From: Chitinophagaceae bacterium
GTDB taxonomy: Bacteria > Bacteroidota > Bacteroidia > Chitinophagales > Chitinophagaceae
Reading direction: 5' to 3'
Length of the DNA stretch: 64,000 nucleotides
Assembly (NCBI GenBank): GCA_947447265.1
Contig: CANFKC010000027.1
Location: forward strand, 1-64,000
Shown here: one piece after another, positions 46,654 to 56,142 of the stretch
Layout: each line of letters begins with the position of its first letter
Position numbering within the stretch: the first letter of the stretch is position 1
Notes under the pieces: generated by a model
Database searches by the model: none
Seen by the model: only the letters and a program-made list of their open reading frames with translations
What the model was told of the DNA's origin: nothing
Made by a program: the position numbers and the translations under genes

Positions 46654-47049
46654 ATGAAAAAAACACATGTTGCTTTATTAGTGCTGGTTGTAGTGGCTAT
46701 TTCAGTTATATCTGCCACCTTCCTCGATTTCAGTACCTATGAAACGTTTAGTTCGGCGGCTAAGGTGCCGGGCAAATCATTCCACGTTATTGGCTTTTTT
46801 GATAAGGCCCAAGGTATACAATATGATGCCAAGACCGACCCAAACCAATTCTCTTTCCATGCTAAAGACAAATCTGGCGCCATGACAAAAGTGATATTTA
46901 CCAATGGTGCACCTCCGCGCGACATTGACAAATCAGAACAATTGGTAATGAAGGGATATGTGAAAGGCGATGTGTTCTACTGCAGTGGCATACAAATGAA
47001 ATGCCCTTCCAAGTACAAAAAAGATATGGTTGTAGGCGAAAAAGTTTAG
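46654..47049 (+). CDS. ccmE: Cytochrome c maturation protein CcmE, CxxxY type
   Basis: CcmE is the heme chaperone of system I cytochrome c maturation. The 131-residue protein has a membrane anchor (VALLVLVVVAISVIS) and an OB-fold with FHVIGFF, the GAPPRD stretch and GYVKGDVFYCSGI. Instead of the classical H-x3-Y heme site it ends with CPSKY (Cys117, Tyr121). The CxxxY form is known from some deltaproteobacterial, archaeal and Bacteroidota CcmE proteins and is a genuine variant, not damage. ccmF follows 64 bp downstream. Confidence 0.88.
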   Translation: MKKTHVALLVLVVVAISVISATFLDFSTYETFSSAAKVPGKSFHVIGFFDKAQGIQYDAKTDPNQFSFHAKDKSGAMTKVIFTNGAPPRDIDKSEQLVMKGYVKGDVFYCSGIQMKCPSKYKKDMVVGEKV

Positions 47050-47113
47050 TGCACCGCCCAGACCATTATTATTACCTAAACCACCAAAATAGTTTTACTA
47101 CCAGCATAAACAG

Positions 47114-49657
47114 ATGGCTACAGAATTTACAGGCGAGCATTTATTACCCGGGCAAATAGGATATTTCTGTGTCATTTTATCTTTCGTTGCGGCTTTATTC
47201 AGTTCTATAAGTTATTTGTTTGCAGTAAGGACCGAAACTACCGACCCTGAAGCCAGCAAGTCCTGGGTTAATATGGCCCGCATGGGTTTCTTTACCCATA
47301 CCGCAGGCATTATAGCTATTTTCGTTGCGCTCTATTATGTAATTGCCAATCATCTGTTCGAATACCATTACGCATGGTCGCATTCCTCGCTTGACCTTCC
47401 GGGCAAATACCTGCTTTCCTGTTTTTGGGAAGGTCAGGAAGGTAGCTTTATGCTGTGGATGTTCTGGCACAGTATACTGGGCATCATAGTCATGAAAACT
47501 GCCAAAAGCATGGAAACCCGCACCATGACCATTATTGCTATGGTACAGGTAATATTGGGCACCATGCTGCTTGGTCTTTATCTGGGACAAGACATTAAAA
47601 TAGGTAGCACTCCGTTCCTGCTGTTGCGCCATGCAATGCAGAACGCGCCGATTTTCTCCATGCCAAACTATATGTCGTTTGTAAAAGATGGAAACGGCCT
47701 AAATGTTTCATTGCAGAATTACTGGATGGTGATACACCCGCCGGTATTGTTCCTTGGCTTTGCATTGTCGCTTATCCCATTCGCATATTGCATAGCAGCA
47801 CTCTGGAAAGGTGATTACAAAACTTTTATAAAACCAACCATAGCGTGGTCTTTAGTGGGCGGCGCAGTATTAGGTACTGGTATTATGATGGGGGGCCGCT
47901 GGGCATACGAGTCGCTCAACTTTGGCGGCTACTGGGCGTGGGATCCGGTTGAAAATGCATCACTGGTGCCATGGCTTACGCTGGTTGCCGGCCTGCATAC
48001 CCTTATCGTTTACAAGAGCACAGGCAGGGCGTTTATCATTACTATTATATTCCTGCTGCTTACCCATTTACTGGTGTGGTATTCTACGTTCCTTACCCGT
48101 ACCGGCATATTGGGTAAAACATCGGTACACGCTTTTACCGGAGATGGACAAGCGCTTTATTACCACTTACTGGTAGTGCTGGCCTGGCTGGTACTGGTAG
48201 CTAAGCTGCCGCTTCTATTCCGTTGGAAATCGCTGCCGCGGGTAAATAAAGAAGAAGCCACGCTTTCGCGCGAATTCTGGATGTTCATTGGTGCAGCCGT
48301 TATATTCATTTCCAGCATCATGATCATTTTCAGCACCTCTCAACCTGTTTGGGCACCGCTGGCTAAATGGATCACCAAAAAAGATATTGCTCCGCCGGTA
48401 GATGTTATTAAACACTACAATGACACCCAGGTGTGGATAGCTATTATTATTGGCTTCCTTTCGGGAGTTACGATGTACATGAAGTACAAGAATACCGATG
48501 CCAGGAAGCTATGGATGAACCTCGGTTTCGTAGCCCTTACTTCGGGAATTATGGCCTTTGCAATTGCTTACCTGCAGCGCATTACCACATGGCAGTATTG
48601 CTTTATGTTGTATTCGGCATGTTTCAGTATAGTTGGCAGCATATCTTATGGCATTTCCGTACAAAAATCGAAGTTTAAAAACCTGGGGCCGGTTACAGGG
48701 CATCTGGGTTTTGCCCTGATACTTTTAGGTATACTCCTCTCATCTTACAACAAACACGCTATTTCATTCAACAGCATGGGTGTACGGTTTGGGTTCGATA
48801 AAGGGTCTGAGGAAAAGAACATTACTGAGAACCGGGAAAACGAACTGCTCTCTCTGGGCCGCAAAGTAGCTATGGGCGATTACTATGCTACATACATTGG
48901 TGATAGCAGTGTGCCAGGTAAAGATAAGCGGGTATACTATAAGGTGAAGTTTGAAAAAATTGATTCCACAACGCACAAGGTGAAGGAGCAATTCATGCTG
49001 TATCCTGATGCATTTATAAACCCTAAAGGCAATGAAAGCGGGCTGAGCGCCAACCCTGATACCAAGCACTACCTGACGAATGATATTTATACTTTCATCA
49101 GCAGCGCCACCGATAAAGCGAAGTCGGACACCAGCACTTATATTAGTCATATTGCACAAAAAGTGGGCGATACCATCTACCTGAATGAGGGCTATATGAT
49201 ATTTAACGGCTTCAGTAAAGATGTTAAAGATGCCCGCTACGAACCTGTAGAAGGCGACATAGCGGTATCTGCAAAACTTACTGTGCATGATAAATTCGGC
49301 GGCATACACGAAATGGCCCCGGTTTATGTTGTGCGTAACAAGGAGTACATCAGCTATGTAGAAGATACAGTACGCGATATGGATCTGTATGCAAGGCTTG
49401 GCAACATTATTGTGAAAAGTACCGATTCTGCCTACGCAGAAATTATGGTGCGCCAGACCAACCCTATGGACGACTACATAGTGCTGAAAGCATTGGTATT
49501 TCCTTACATCAATGTGCTTTGGGCAGGTGTTATTATCATGGTGTTTGGCTTTTTCATAAGCCTGGGCAAATTACTTTCGCGCAAGAGCAAGCAGGAAATA
49601 GCTCACCCGGTTGCATCTATCGATAATGCGGATGAATTGCCGGAAATAGTAGCTTAG
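47114..49657 (+). CDS. ccmF: Cytochrome c heme lyase CcmF
   Basis: CcmF attaches heme, delivered by CcmE, to apocytochrome c. The 847-residue protein has about 14 membrane segments, the tryptophan-rich WWD heme-binding motif (GGYWAWDPVENASLVPWL) and conserved His residues in loops (for example MVIHPPVLFLGF). A large soluble C-terminal domain of about 240 residues, anchored by a final helix, makes it longer than the proteobacterial form, as is usual in Bacteroidota. It forms an operon with ccmE. ccmABCD/GH genes are not in the window. Confidence 0.93.
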   Translation: MATEFTGEHLLPGQIGYFCVILSFVAALFSSISYLFAVRTETTDPEASKSWVNMARMGFFTHTAGIIAIFVALYYVIANHLFEYHYAWSHSSLDLPGKYLLSCFWEGQEGSFMLWMFWHSILGIIVMKTAKSMETRTMTIIAMVQVILGTMLLGLYLGQDIKIGSTPFLLLRHAMQNAPIFSMPNYMSFVKDGNGLNVSLQNYWMVIHPPVLFLGFALSLIPFAYCIAALWKGDYKTFIKPTIAWSLVGGAVLGTGIMMGGRWAYESLNFGGYWAWDPVENASLVPWLTLVAGLHTLIVYKSTGRAFIITIIFLLLTHLLVWYSTFLTRTGILGKTSVHAFTGDGQALYYHLLVVLAWLVLVAKLPLLFRWKSLPRVNKEEATLSREFWMFIGAAVIFISSIMIIFSTSQPVWAPLAKWITKKDIAPPVDVIKHYNDTQVWIAIIIGFLSGVTMYMKYKNTDARKLWMNLGFVALTSGIMAFAIAYLQRITTWQYCFMLYSACFSIVGSISYGISVQKSKFKNLGPVTGHLGFALILLGILLSSYNKHAISFNSMGVRFGFDKGSEEKNITENRENELLSLGRKVAMGDYYATYIGDSSVPGKDKRVYYKVKFEKIDSTTHKVKEQFMLYPDAFINPKGNESGLSANPDTKHYLTNDIYTFISSATDKAKSDTSTYISHIAQKVGDTIYLNEGYMIFNGFSKDVKDARYEPVEGDIAVSAKLTVHDKFGGIHEMAPVYVVRNKEYISYVEDTVRDMDLYARLGNIIVKSTDSAYAEIMVRQTNPMDDYIVLKALVFPYINVLWAGVIIMVFGFFISLGKLLSRKSKQEIAHPVASIDNADELPEIVA

Positions 49658-49831
49658 TGCTAACCAGACATTTACATTCTTACATACCTTTCTTTAAACT
49701 CAATTGGGAATTAACTTACCCTATATTAACGAGTATTTGTGGCAGACTATGCACTAATTAGGGCAATGTCATTGACTTGAGGAACTAATACTAATTGAAT
49801 ATCAAAACTCGGTATAAATCTCGTTGACTTA

Positions 49832-49867
49832 GCGCCTTCTTTGCGAACACTGCGCGCTCTTTGCGTT
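49832..49867 (-). repeat. Dispersed GCAAAG repeat, copy e (inverted)
   Basis: Reverse complement of the consensus (GCGCCTTCTTTGCGA then TCTTTGCGTT). Confidence 0.7.
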
Positions 49868-49950
49868 TAAATTTGCATGCCGAAATTTGTTGTCTAAATG
49901 GCATAACAATAGTACTTCGCACTTATAGGGCTTGTGGAATAATAAAATTG

Positions 49951-50138
49951 CAGCACAGGGCTGCTCCCACAAATATTCGAAACACTGTTTCTTGCACATT
50001 TTCCGGTCAGAAATTGGGTAGTCCCTATGGGACATGAACCCATTATTGTTACATTTTGCTACAGAGCGGTAGTCCCTAACGGGACATTTCCAACTACAAT
50101 GAAGGGTTTCGAACACTTGTGGGCGAAACCCTGTACTG
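49951..50138. repeat. Palindromic composite with two covarying hairpins
   Basis: Outer arms 49951-49987 and 50103-50138 are imperfect reverse complements (TTTCGAA, TTGTGGG and CCCTGT shared). Between them are hairpins GTCCC/GGGAC after ATTGGGTA (50021-50033) and GTCCC/GGGAC after CTACAGAGCGGTA (50072-50085), the same family as at 32350-32535. Confidence 0.75.
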
Positions 50139-50190
50139 ACGTGTTCAGGTCTTTCAGACCTTCAAAATCTTTAAGTCAAGATATTAGGCA

Positions 50191-50748
50191 TTACGGGCAT
50201 ATCGCTTCATTGGTTGCGAACGTCTTTAAGCCTGTGGTCATATCCAGCTGGTCGGGGAAAGCGTAATATGCGGTATCTGTAGCTACCATTTTTGTACAGG
50301 TAGTGGTGGTTGGTACAAGGTAGAGATATGTTGATGTATCAATTATTTTGCCTGTAGCTGTTTTAAACGAAATGGCCACATTGTATTTGTAGTCGGTCTG
50401 CATCGCACCGCTGGAATTGCGCCCCATCCAGGCAACGGAATGGTCATTGGTCTGGAACACAGTTGTGCCCGCCATTGTAGTAATAGTAAGGCTGTAATTT
50501 GTATTGGTAATATGCATCCCCATCGGGGCGTACACATCATTGACCCCGTCACCATTGGGCGTGAATGCCGTTGGCAGTGTTAACAGAAATGAGCTGTCAG
50601 TATAAGTCAGCATTTTTTTCGTCTTGAAATCGGCTACCGGAGTAACAGGTGTCGGGCTTGGATTATTATCTTTTTTAGAGCAGGAAAATATAGCAACAAC
50701 AGCAATAGTAAAAACGACCAGACCAGGCAATAATTTTCGGCAAGACAT
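50191..50748 (-). CDS. Lipoprotein with type B (gliding-associated) C-terminal domain
   Basis: A lipoprotein signal (LPGLVVFTIAVVAIFSC) is followed by a short Pro-rich linker. The domain then shows PTAFTPNGDGVNDVYAPMG, the type B/CHU_C signature, with the following GTTVFQTND and WMGRNSSG segments in the usual order. Unlike typical T9SS substrates the domain is not preceded by a long body, and about 35 residues follow it. Being a lipoprotein and a type B domain carrier at once is uncommon. It lies 32 bp downstream of the membrane glycosyltransferase gene on the same strand. Confidence 0.78.
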   Translation of the reverse strand: MSCRKLLPGLVVFTIAVVAIFSCSKKDNNPSPTPVTPVADFKTKKMLTYTDSSFLLTLPTAFTPNGDGVNDVYAPMGMHITNTNYSLTITTMAGTTVFQTNDHSVAWMGRNSSGAMQTDYKYNVAISFKTATGKIIDTSTYLYLVPTTTTCTKMVATDTAYYAFPDQLDMTTGLKTFATNEAICP

Positions 50749-50780
50749 AAGGGTGAGTTTTGCAGGCGAATTTAAGATAA

Positions 50781-52328
50781 TTAAGGATTGGGTGGCTTAC
50801 CCAAAGCGCCCCTGGTGCATATTTTATAGTTCAAACCGTCGCCCACTATAATTTCTGAAACCGTTGCCGGAAGTGCAGGAAGGGTGCTATCAAGGTCGGC
50901 CATGGAGTTCATACCGTATATAGGAATTTGCAGCCTCATATCGTATGCCGGGAATGTTTTAACCAGCCAGGTTATTGGCTCGGGTTCGCCACCCGGATTG
51001 GCGCCCACCTCGTATGGTTGCGACAGGCCACTGGTGACAAGCATGGGTAAATTTGATTGGCTGGCATCTTTAATTGCCTTTTCCGTTGCCAGGTAAACAG
51101 CCATTTGTATTTTGTGCTCGTCGGAAAGGAAATAATTGATATGAGCAGTAAACACATTGCCTGCCAGACCAACACATAATAATGCAGGTAGCGCTAACCG
51201 GGAAAAATTACGCCTCACATTGAAATCGATGTCGGTTAGTAAATTAATAATAAGCATAGCCACCGCAGGCAGCGTAAAGGTGTTTAACCTTGGATTACCT
51301 AATGGTAACTTGCCTGCAAAGAACAAGACAAACGCCACTACTAAAACAAGACAACTATACAACAACAATTGCGCTGGCAAAGATTTTTCCGCCAACCGGT
51401 AATTACGGACAATAGCACGAATTGCCCACGGAAAACTGACGCAACCCAGCACACCAACTATATTTTCGAACAAGTCACCTGCGCCCCACTGTGCGAAAAG
51501 GCGATAGCCGCAATTAAAAGATGAAGACAAGGGATGCTGTCGGTCGAAACTCAGGAAACTCCAGAAGGTATACATAGCACTATCGGCCATGAGTTGCTTT
51601 ACGTCAAAAACATAAAACACGGCCAGACTAAAAGCACTTAGTAGTAGCGGCAGGACGATCATAATTATTAAAGTGGTTCTGGCTTGCGCGGACTTCTCTC
51701 TAATAAGTGAAACCAATCGGGGAAAAGCAAGGAAAAAAACCGGTGCGATGGCCATTGGGTATTCGTAGCTAAAAAATGGCACAACAATACAACTTAAGCA
51801 CAGCAAAAGATATTTAAGTGTAAACATGGGCGGCCCTTGCCGCAGTTGCCAAAACTCGATAACCTGCCACAGTGCAACAAGAACAGCCAGTAAGTCCATA
51901 GTATACTGTTTGCTCTGCACCATGTATTCTGTGAATGGGTAGGAGGAGATTACAAACAATATCAGGAGATACCGCTGCCAAACACGGATACCAAATATCA
52001 CTTTCGCAAGGTGCATGCACAATGCCATAACTAGTAAACTAACCAAAAAAGCGGGTAGCCGCAGTGAAAAATAGCTGTAGTTGAAGGCTGCCGTAAACCA
52101 TTTAACCAGCACAAGGTAAATGCGCGGAAATTGCTGCATAAGATCCAACTTACCCAAAAGCGCCGGGGCTGTTTTTGTTTTCAGATTGTAAATGATGAAC
52201 CATTCATCGAGCCCAAAAGGCCTAATTTCAAAAAGGACGGATGAGATGCCCACAATAGCAGAAAACAGTACTGCTGTTATGGTGAGTAGCCACAAGGCTT
52301 TGTCAAGCTTTTGAGCGCTTAATTTCAT
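50781..52328 (-). CDS. GT-C fold membrane glycosyltransferase-like protein
   Basis: This 515-residue protein has about 11 membrane segments. The first extracytoplasmic loop carries an acidic pair (RPFGLDEWFIIYN), as in GT39/GT83-type polyprenyl-phosphate sugar transferases, and a C-terminal soluble tail of about 110 residues. Donor and acceptor are unknown. It is divergent from another GT-C-like gene at 52584, so the two may serve the same glycan. Confidence 0.75.
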   Translation of the reverse strand: MKLSAQKLDKALWLLTITAVLFSAIVGISSVLFEIRPFGLDEWFIIYNLKTKTAPALLGKLDLMQQFPRIYLVLVKWFTAAFNYSYFSLRLPAFLVSLLVMALCMHLAKVIFGIRVWQRYLLILFVISSYPFTEYMVQSKQYTMDLLAVLVALWQVIEFWQLRQGPPMFTLKYLLLCLSCIVVPFFSYEYPMAIAPVFFLAFPRLVSLIREKSAQARTTLIIMIVLPLLLSAFSLAVFYVFDVKQLMADSAMYTFWSFLSFDRQHPLSSSFNCGYRLFAQWGAGDLFENIVGVLGCVSFPWAIRAIVRNYRLAEKSLPAQLLLYSCLVLVVAFVLFFAGKLPLGNPRLNTFTLPAVAMLIINLLTDIDFNVRRNFSRLALPALLCVGLAGNVFTAHINYFLSDEHKIQMAVYLATEKAIKDASQSNLPMLVTSGLSQPYEVGANPGGEPEPITWLVKTFPAYDMRLQIPIYGMNSMADLDSTLPALPATVSEIIVGDGLNYKICTRGALGKPPNP

Positions 52329-52583
52329 AAAGTGGATTTAGAGGGTTTATAATGTATGGCTACCAATATGGGATATAGCCAACCATACACAAGTCAATCA
52401 ACTCATTAATAATGAATTTATTGTGTTTAAATGTAAAGAAAAATGACCCGCCCCATGCTATAATGGACTAGTTAGGTTGGCAGGTTGCGTTTTGCGTGGC
52501 AGCTACACTTTAAATCACGGTTACGCATTACCCAGTCTCACTTAGTTTTTATATTTTTGATACAACACAATAATAGAACACCA

Positions 52584-54389
52584 GTGAGTAAACCGAATCA
52601 AAGACCATCGCAACCAGTACAGCCCATAAAAGTATCTGCTAAACCAACTGAAACTTCTGCTAACATCATTGGTGGCGACCAACCACTTGTTATCAGGTTT
52701 GCTGCTTTGTGGCTGGCGCTGTTGGCATTTGTTTTATACTACCCTTCCATTTCTTATACCTTCACTGAACTGGATGACTCTATTTTCATCCGCGATTTTG
52801 CTGAGTATAACGAGAACCTTAAAAATATTGTTGCTGCCTTTGGCCGCGGCTTATTCAACGCCACCAAAGATCCCTACTACCGCCCTGTTTTCAGCGATAG
52901 TATGATAGTGAACTACCACCTTGCTGGCGTTGAGAAGATAGGCAGCTATCACTTCGTAAATGTGCTGTTACATATTGGCTCGGTTTTGCTGCTTTACAAA
53001 CTGTTTTTAAAATTACACATCCGCCAGCTACATGCCTTTTTACTAGCCGCTCTATTTGCTGTAATACCTGTACTTACACAGGCCGTGGCATGGATACCTG
53101 GCAGGAATGATACCTTACTGGCAGTCTTTACCCTGAGCTTTTTCATATTTGCGATCTCCTATTCGGAAGAAGGTAAAAAGAATCATTTAGCACTTTCTGT
53201 ATTGTTTTTGCTGCTGGCGTTATTCACCAAAGAAACAGCAGTATTTTCCGCTCCGGCAGCGTTTATTTTATTGATATTCGCACTCGGCACACCATTGAAA
53301 AGTAAGAATAATCTTACCCTCTATGGCTCATGGGTGGCTTGCTTTGCGATATGGTATCTTGCGCGCGCAGCCGCGACTGTGCACATCACTACTACTATAG
53401 GTACCGGGCAAATGGTAACTGACTTTTTGCACCGCCTGCCTATTATTATTCAATACCTCGGCAAGATATTCTTCCCTTTCAACCTGAGCGTATTCCCGAT
53501 ACAGGAAGATACCGTTTATTATTTCGGGCTGGCGGCTGTGGCATTAATCACAGCCTTATTGTTCCTTTCTAAAAACGTAAACTGGAAGGTTGTTGGTGCT
53601 GGTTTTGCGTTGTTCATCTTCTTCCTTTTACCGGCATTGTTAGTTCCGGGTAATTTGAATGAACAGGTTTTCGAACATCGTTTATACCTGCCGGTTGTGG
53701 GTATTCTAATTGTGCTTTCGCAAACTGCACTGTTCAAAAAACTGGCCGACAAGCAATTGCTGATTGCTGTATTGGCGGTGTGCGGTGTTTTTTCAGTGGT
53801 TACATTTAACCATGAAAAGAACTTTTCTGATGCGTTTGCCTTCTGGCATCAGGCAGCCTCTACCTCGCCTCATTCCGCTTATGCCAATATGATGCTGGGT
53901 GCGCGTGAAGACAAAGCAATACAGGAAAAATCGTTCGAGATGATTAGCTCAGACGAAAGGAAAAACTGGATAAAAGAACCGGGTGAAAACCTGCAAAAAT
54001 CTTTCGAGCTATTCCACAAAGCTTACCAGCTCAACCCGCAAGAGAAATACCTTAACTTCTATTATGGCTGCATGCTGCAGAAGAAAGATTCTGTAATGGC
54101 ATCGGAAGCTTATTTTTTGAAGGAAAAGAAAATATCCGACTACTACGAGTGTGATTTCTATCTCGCCCGTATTTCCATGATGAAGCAGGATACTGTAGGC
54201 GCCATGAATTACCTGAAAAGTTACCTACAAAAAGACCCTGCCAATCCGCAAGCCAGCAATAACCTGTTGCTGATGTATTTCTCGCGCGGTCAATTCAAAG
54301 AAGCTAAAGACCTCGCCACCAGGATGCGTATGTCTAACCTACCGGTTCCTGCTGAAATACAGCAAAGGTTAAATGCGATGCCGTTGTAG
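52584..54389 (+). CDS. GT-C-like membrane protein with TPR tail
   Basis: The protein has about 10 membrane segments (residues 45-430) with an acidic FTELDDSIFIRDF in the first loop, followed by a soluble TPR-like C-terminus (from about residue 445, ANMMLGAREDK... and QLNPQEKYLNFYYGCMLQ). This layout resembles TMTC/DUF1736-type O-mannosyltransferase relatives. GTG at 52584 (VSKPNQRPSQP) was chosen because a TATTTTTG box at 52552-52559 places transcription start after the TTG at 52485. Confidence 0.72.
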   Translation: MSKPNQRPSQPVQPIKVSAKPTETSANIIGGDQPLVIRFAALWLALLAFVLYYPSISYTFTELDDSIFIRDFAEYNENLKNIVAAFGRGLFNATKDPYYRPVFSDSMIVNYHLAGVEKIGSYHFVNVLLHIGSVLLLYKLFLKLHIRQLHAFLLAALFAVIPVLTQAVAWIPGRNDTLLAVFTLSFFIFAISYSEEGKKNHLALSVLFLLLALFTKETAVFSAPAAFILLIFALGTPLKSKNNLTLYGSWVACFAIWYLARAAATVHITTTIGTGQMVTDFLHRLPIIIQYLGKIFFPFNLSVFPIQEDTVYYFGLAAVALITALLFLSKNVNWKVVGAGFALFIFFLLPALLVPGNLNEQVFEHRLYLPVVGILIVLSQTALFKKLADKQLLIAVLAVCGVFSVVTFNHEKNFSDAFAFWHQAASTSPHSAYANMMLGAREDKAIQEKSFEMISSDERKNWIKEPGENLQKSFELFHKAYQLNPQEKYLNFYYGCMLQKKDSVMASEAYFLKEKKISDYYECDFYLARISMMKQDTVGAMNYLKSYLQKDPANPQASNNLLLMYFSRGQFKEAKDLATRMRMSNLPVPAEIQQRLNAMPL

Positions 54390-54413
54390 TAGGCAGTTTA
54401 CAATTGGCAATTG

Positions 54414-54464
54414 GCAGTCGATCGTGTTGATCTGCAGTAATCAGTCGGCAGTCGATCGTATTGT
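54414..54464 (+). repeat. Direct pair GGCAGTCGATCGT(G/A)TTG
   Basis: Two 17-bp copies at 54414-54430 and 54448-54464 differ at one base, set in GGCAATTGGC-type sequence between convergent genes. Confidence 0.5.
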
Positions 54465-54513
54465 TGGTAGTTGGCCGTTGACAGAGGGCTGTGGGCGAAA
54501 ATTTCTCTACCAC

Positions 54514-56142
54514 CTATTTTTTTAGGTCAATCAAAAAATCTTCGGAAATCTTTAGGTTGTAGCCGCCTTTCCATTTTACATCCTGCCAGGTATCGGTCGG
54601 GTTAATGGTCACTTTCGTTTTGCCGGCAGTTATAGGTATGGGTAGCGTAAAGCCGCTTTCTACTTTATTAAATTTAAAGAAAAGCTTACCGTCTTTAATG
54701 TAATACTCCAGTTCTGGTATATTGGTTGTGCGGAGGTATTGGTTGAAGAAGGCAGCCAGATTTAATCCTGTGTTCTTCGCTATATAGGCTTCCACTTCGG
54801 CAGTGGTTACCTGGCGGTGATAAAAGTCTTTACCCAAACCGCGCAACATTTTCCGGAACCGTTCGTCGTCACGGGTCATTGTCCGTATCATGTGCATGAT
54901 AGCGCCACCCTTATCATACATATCGCCGGAACCTTCTTCGTTCACGCCATAGGGTCCTATTATGGGTTTGTCATTCTTTATGTTCTTCCATTCACCCCTG
55001 CAATATGCGTCTGCCTTTTCTTTTCCCAGGCTACATTCCGCGAATAGTTTTTCACTGTACACCGTTATGCCTTCATGTATCCAGTTATCGGCAATGTCCG
55101 CAGCGGTAACATTGTTACCAAACCACTCATGACCACTTTCGTGTACAACAATATAATCGAAGTTCAATCCAACTCCCGTACCGGAACGGTCGCTACCCAG
55201 GTAACCCTTCTTGTATTCGTTGCCATAAGCAATAGCGCCCTGGTGCTCCATACCCAGGTAAGGTGCTTCTACCAGTTTATAGCCATCTTCGTAAAAAGGA
55301 TACGGTCCCATCCAGTATTCAAAGCAATGCAGCATCTGTTTTACTACTGCAAACTGTTTGCGTGCTTTTTCTTCATTGTAATGCAACACCCAGAAATCTA
55401 GATCAAGCGGTCCGTTTTCGCCTTTGAGCGTATCGTGCCAGTGGTTAAATTTACCGATGTAGAAAGTTGCATCATAGGTATTAATAGGGTTCTTCACCTT
55501 CCAGTAGCTGGTAGTGCCGCTATCGTTCATCATCTGGTTCACCATCTGGCCATTGCTTACGCTTACAAGGTCATTGGGCGCGGTAATGGCAATGCTCATG
55601 CCGTAGTCTGGCTCGTCCCATTGAGCGTCTTTACATGGCCACCAAACACTTGAACCCAAACCCTGGCAGGAAACAGCCACGAAGGGCGCTCCATTTTTAT
55701 CTGTCTTCCACGATATACCGCCATCCCAGGGCGGATTAACTGCTACCCTTGGCGTGCCATGATAAGTAACGGTTATGCAGTCAGTGGTATCTTTATTCCA
55801 GTTAATTCCGCTGCACTTCAGCCACCATACGTTGCCGTTTTTTACGGCCTTAAGCTTGTCGTCGCCATGTAGTATCTCATCAATAATCAGCGGGTCCTGG
55901 AGATCAATCTGCATACTGTCACCAACCGGCCCTGTAACCTTAAACCATATTTTGTTGCTGCCCTTTATGGTATGCTCATTTATATCCAGGCTCGCCCAGA
56001 GGTCGTAGTGCTGCACATCCCACCAACTGCGGCCGGAGCCATTGCTGCCCCTCAATGTATCCGCATACGTAAAAGCAAAAGTGGTATTCACATCAAGCAA
56101 ATACCACGTAAATAAAACAACTGCAAGCAATCTCTTAGTCAT
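54514..56142 (-). CDS. M1-family metallo-aminopeptidase, exported
   Basis: M1 peptidases remove N-terminal residues with a zinc site HExxH-(18)-E. Visible here: signal peptide (1-23), an N-terminal beta domain, exopeptidase motif GMEHQ (297-301; GAMEN in many relatives), HESGH (334-338) and Glu357 in WIHEG. The protein (542 aa) lacks the C-terminal helical domain of long M1 enzymes, as in many Bacteroidota members. It overlaps the upstream FKBP gene by 8 bp, so the isomerase and peptidase are co-translated and may both handle periplasmic proteins. Confidence 0.9.
   Translation of the reverse strand: MTKRLLAVVLFTWYLLDVNTTFAFTYADTLRGSNGSGRSWWDVQHYDLWASLDINEHTIKGSNKIWFKVTGPVGDSMQIDLQDPLIIDEILHGDDKLKAVKNGNVWWLKCSGINWNKDTTDCITVTYHGTPRVAVNPPWDGGISWKTDKNGAPFVAVSCQGLGSSVWWPCKDAQWDEPDYGMSIAITAPNDLVSVSNGQMVNQMMNDSGTTSYWKVKNPINTYDATFYIGKFNHWHDTLKGENGPLDLDFWVLHYNEEKARKQFAVVKQMLHCFEYWMGPYPFYEDGYKLVEAPYLGMEHQGAIAYGNEYKKGYLGSDRSGTGVGLNFDYIVVHESGHEWFGNNVTAADIADNWIHEGITVYSEKLFAECSLGKEKADAYCRGEWKNIKNDKPIIGPYGVNEEGSGDMYDKGGAIMHMIRTMTRDDERFRKMLRGLGKDFYHRQVTTAEVEAYIAKNTGLNLAAFFNQYLRTTNIPELEYYIKDGKLFFKFNKVESGFTLPIPITAGKTKVTINPTDTWQDVKWKGGYNLKISEDFLIDLKK

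Larger units (their letters stand above)
49658..50190. other. Gene-free stretch with two repeat families
   Basis: No gene is seen in 533 bp. It contains the inverted copy of the GCAAAG repeat (49832-49867) and the palindromic hairpin composite (49951-50138). Confidence 0.7.

Noticed and set aside
46654-47049. CcmE read as broken because the heme-binding His is missing
   Set aside because: Cys in the CxxxY form is a known functional variant and the frame is intact.
54414-54464. Possible CRISPR-like repeat pair
   Set aside because: Only two 17-bp copies, a short gap, no further units and no cas genes.
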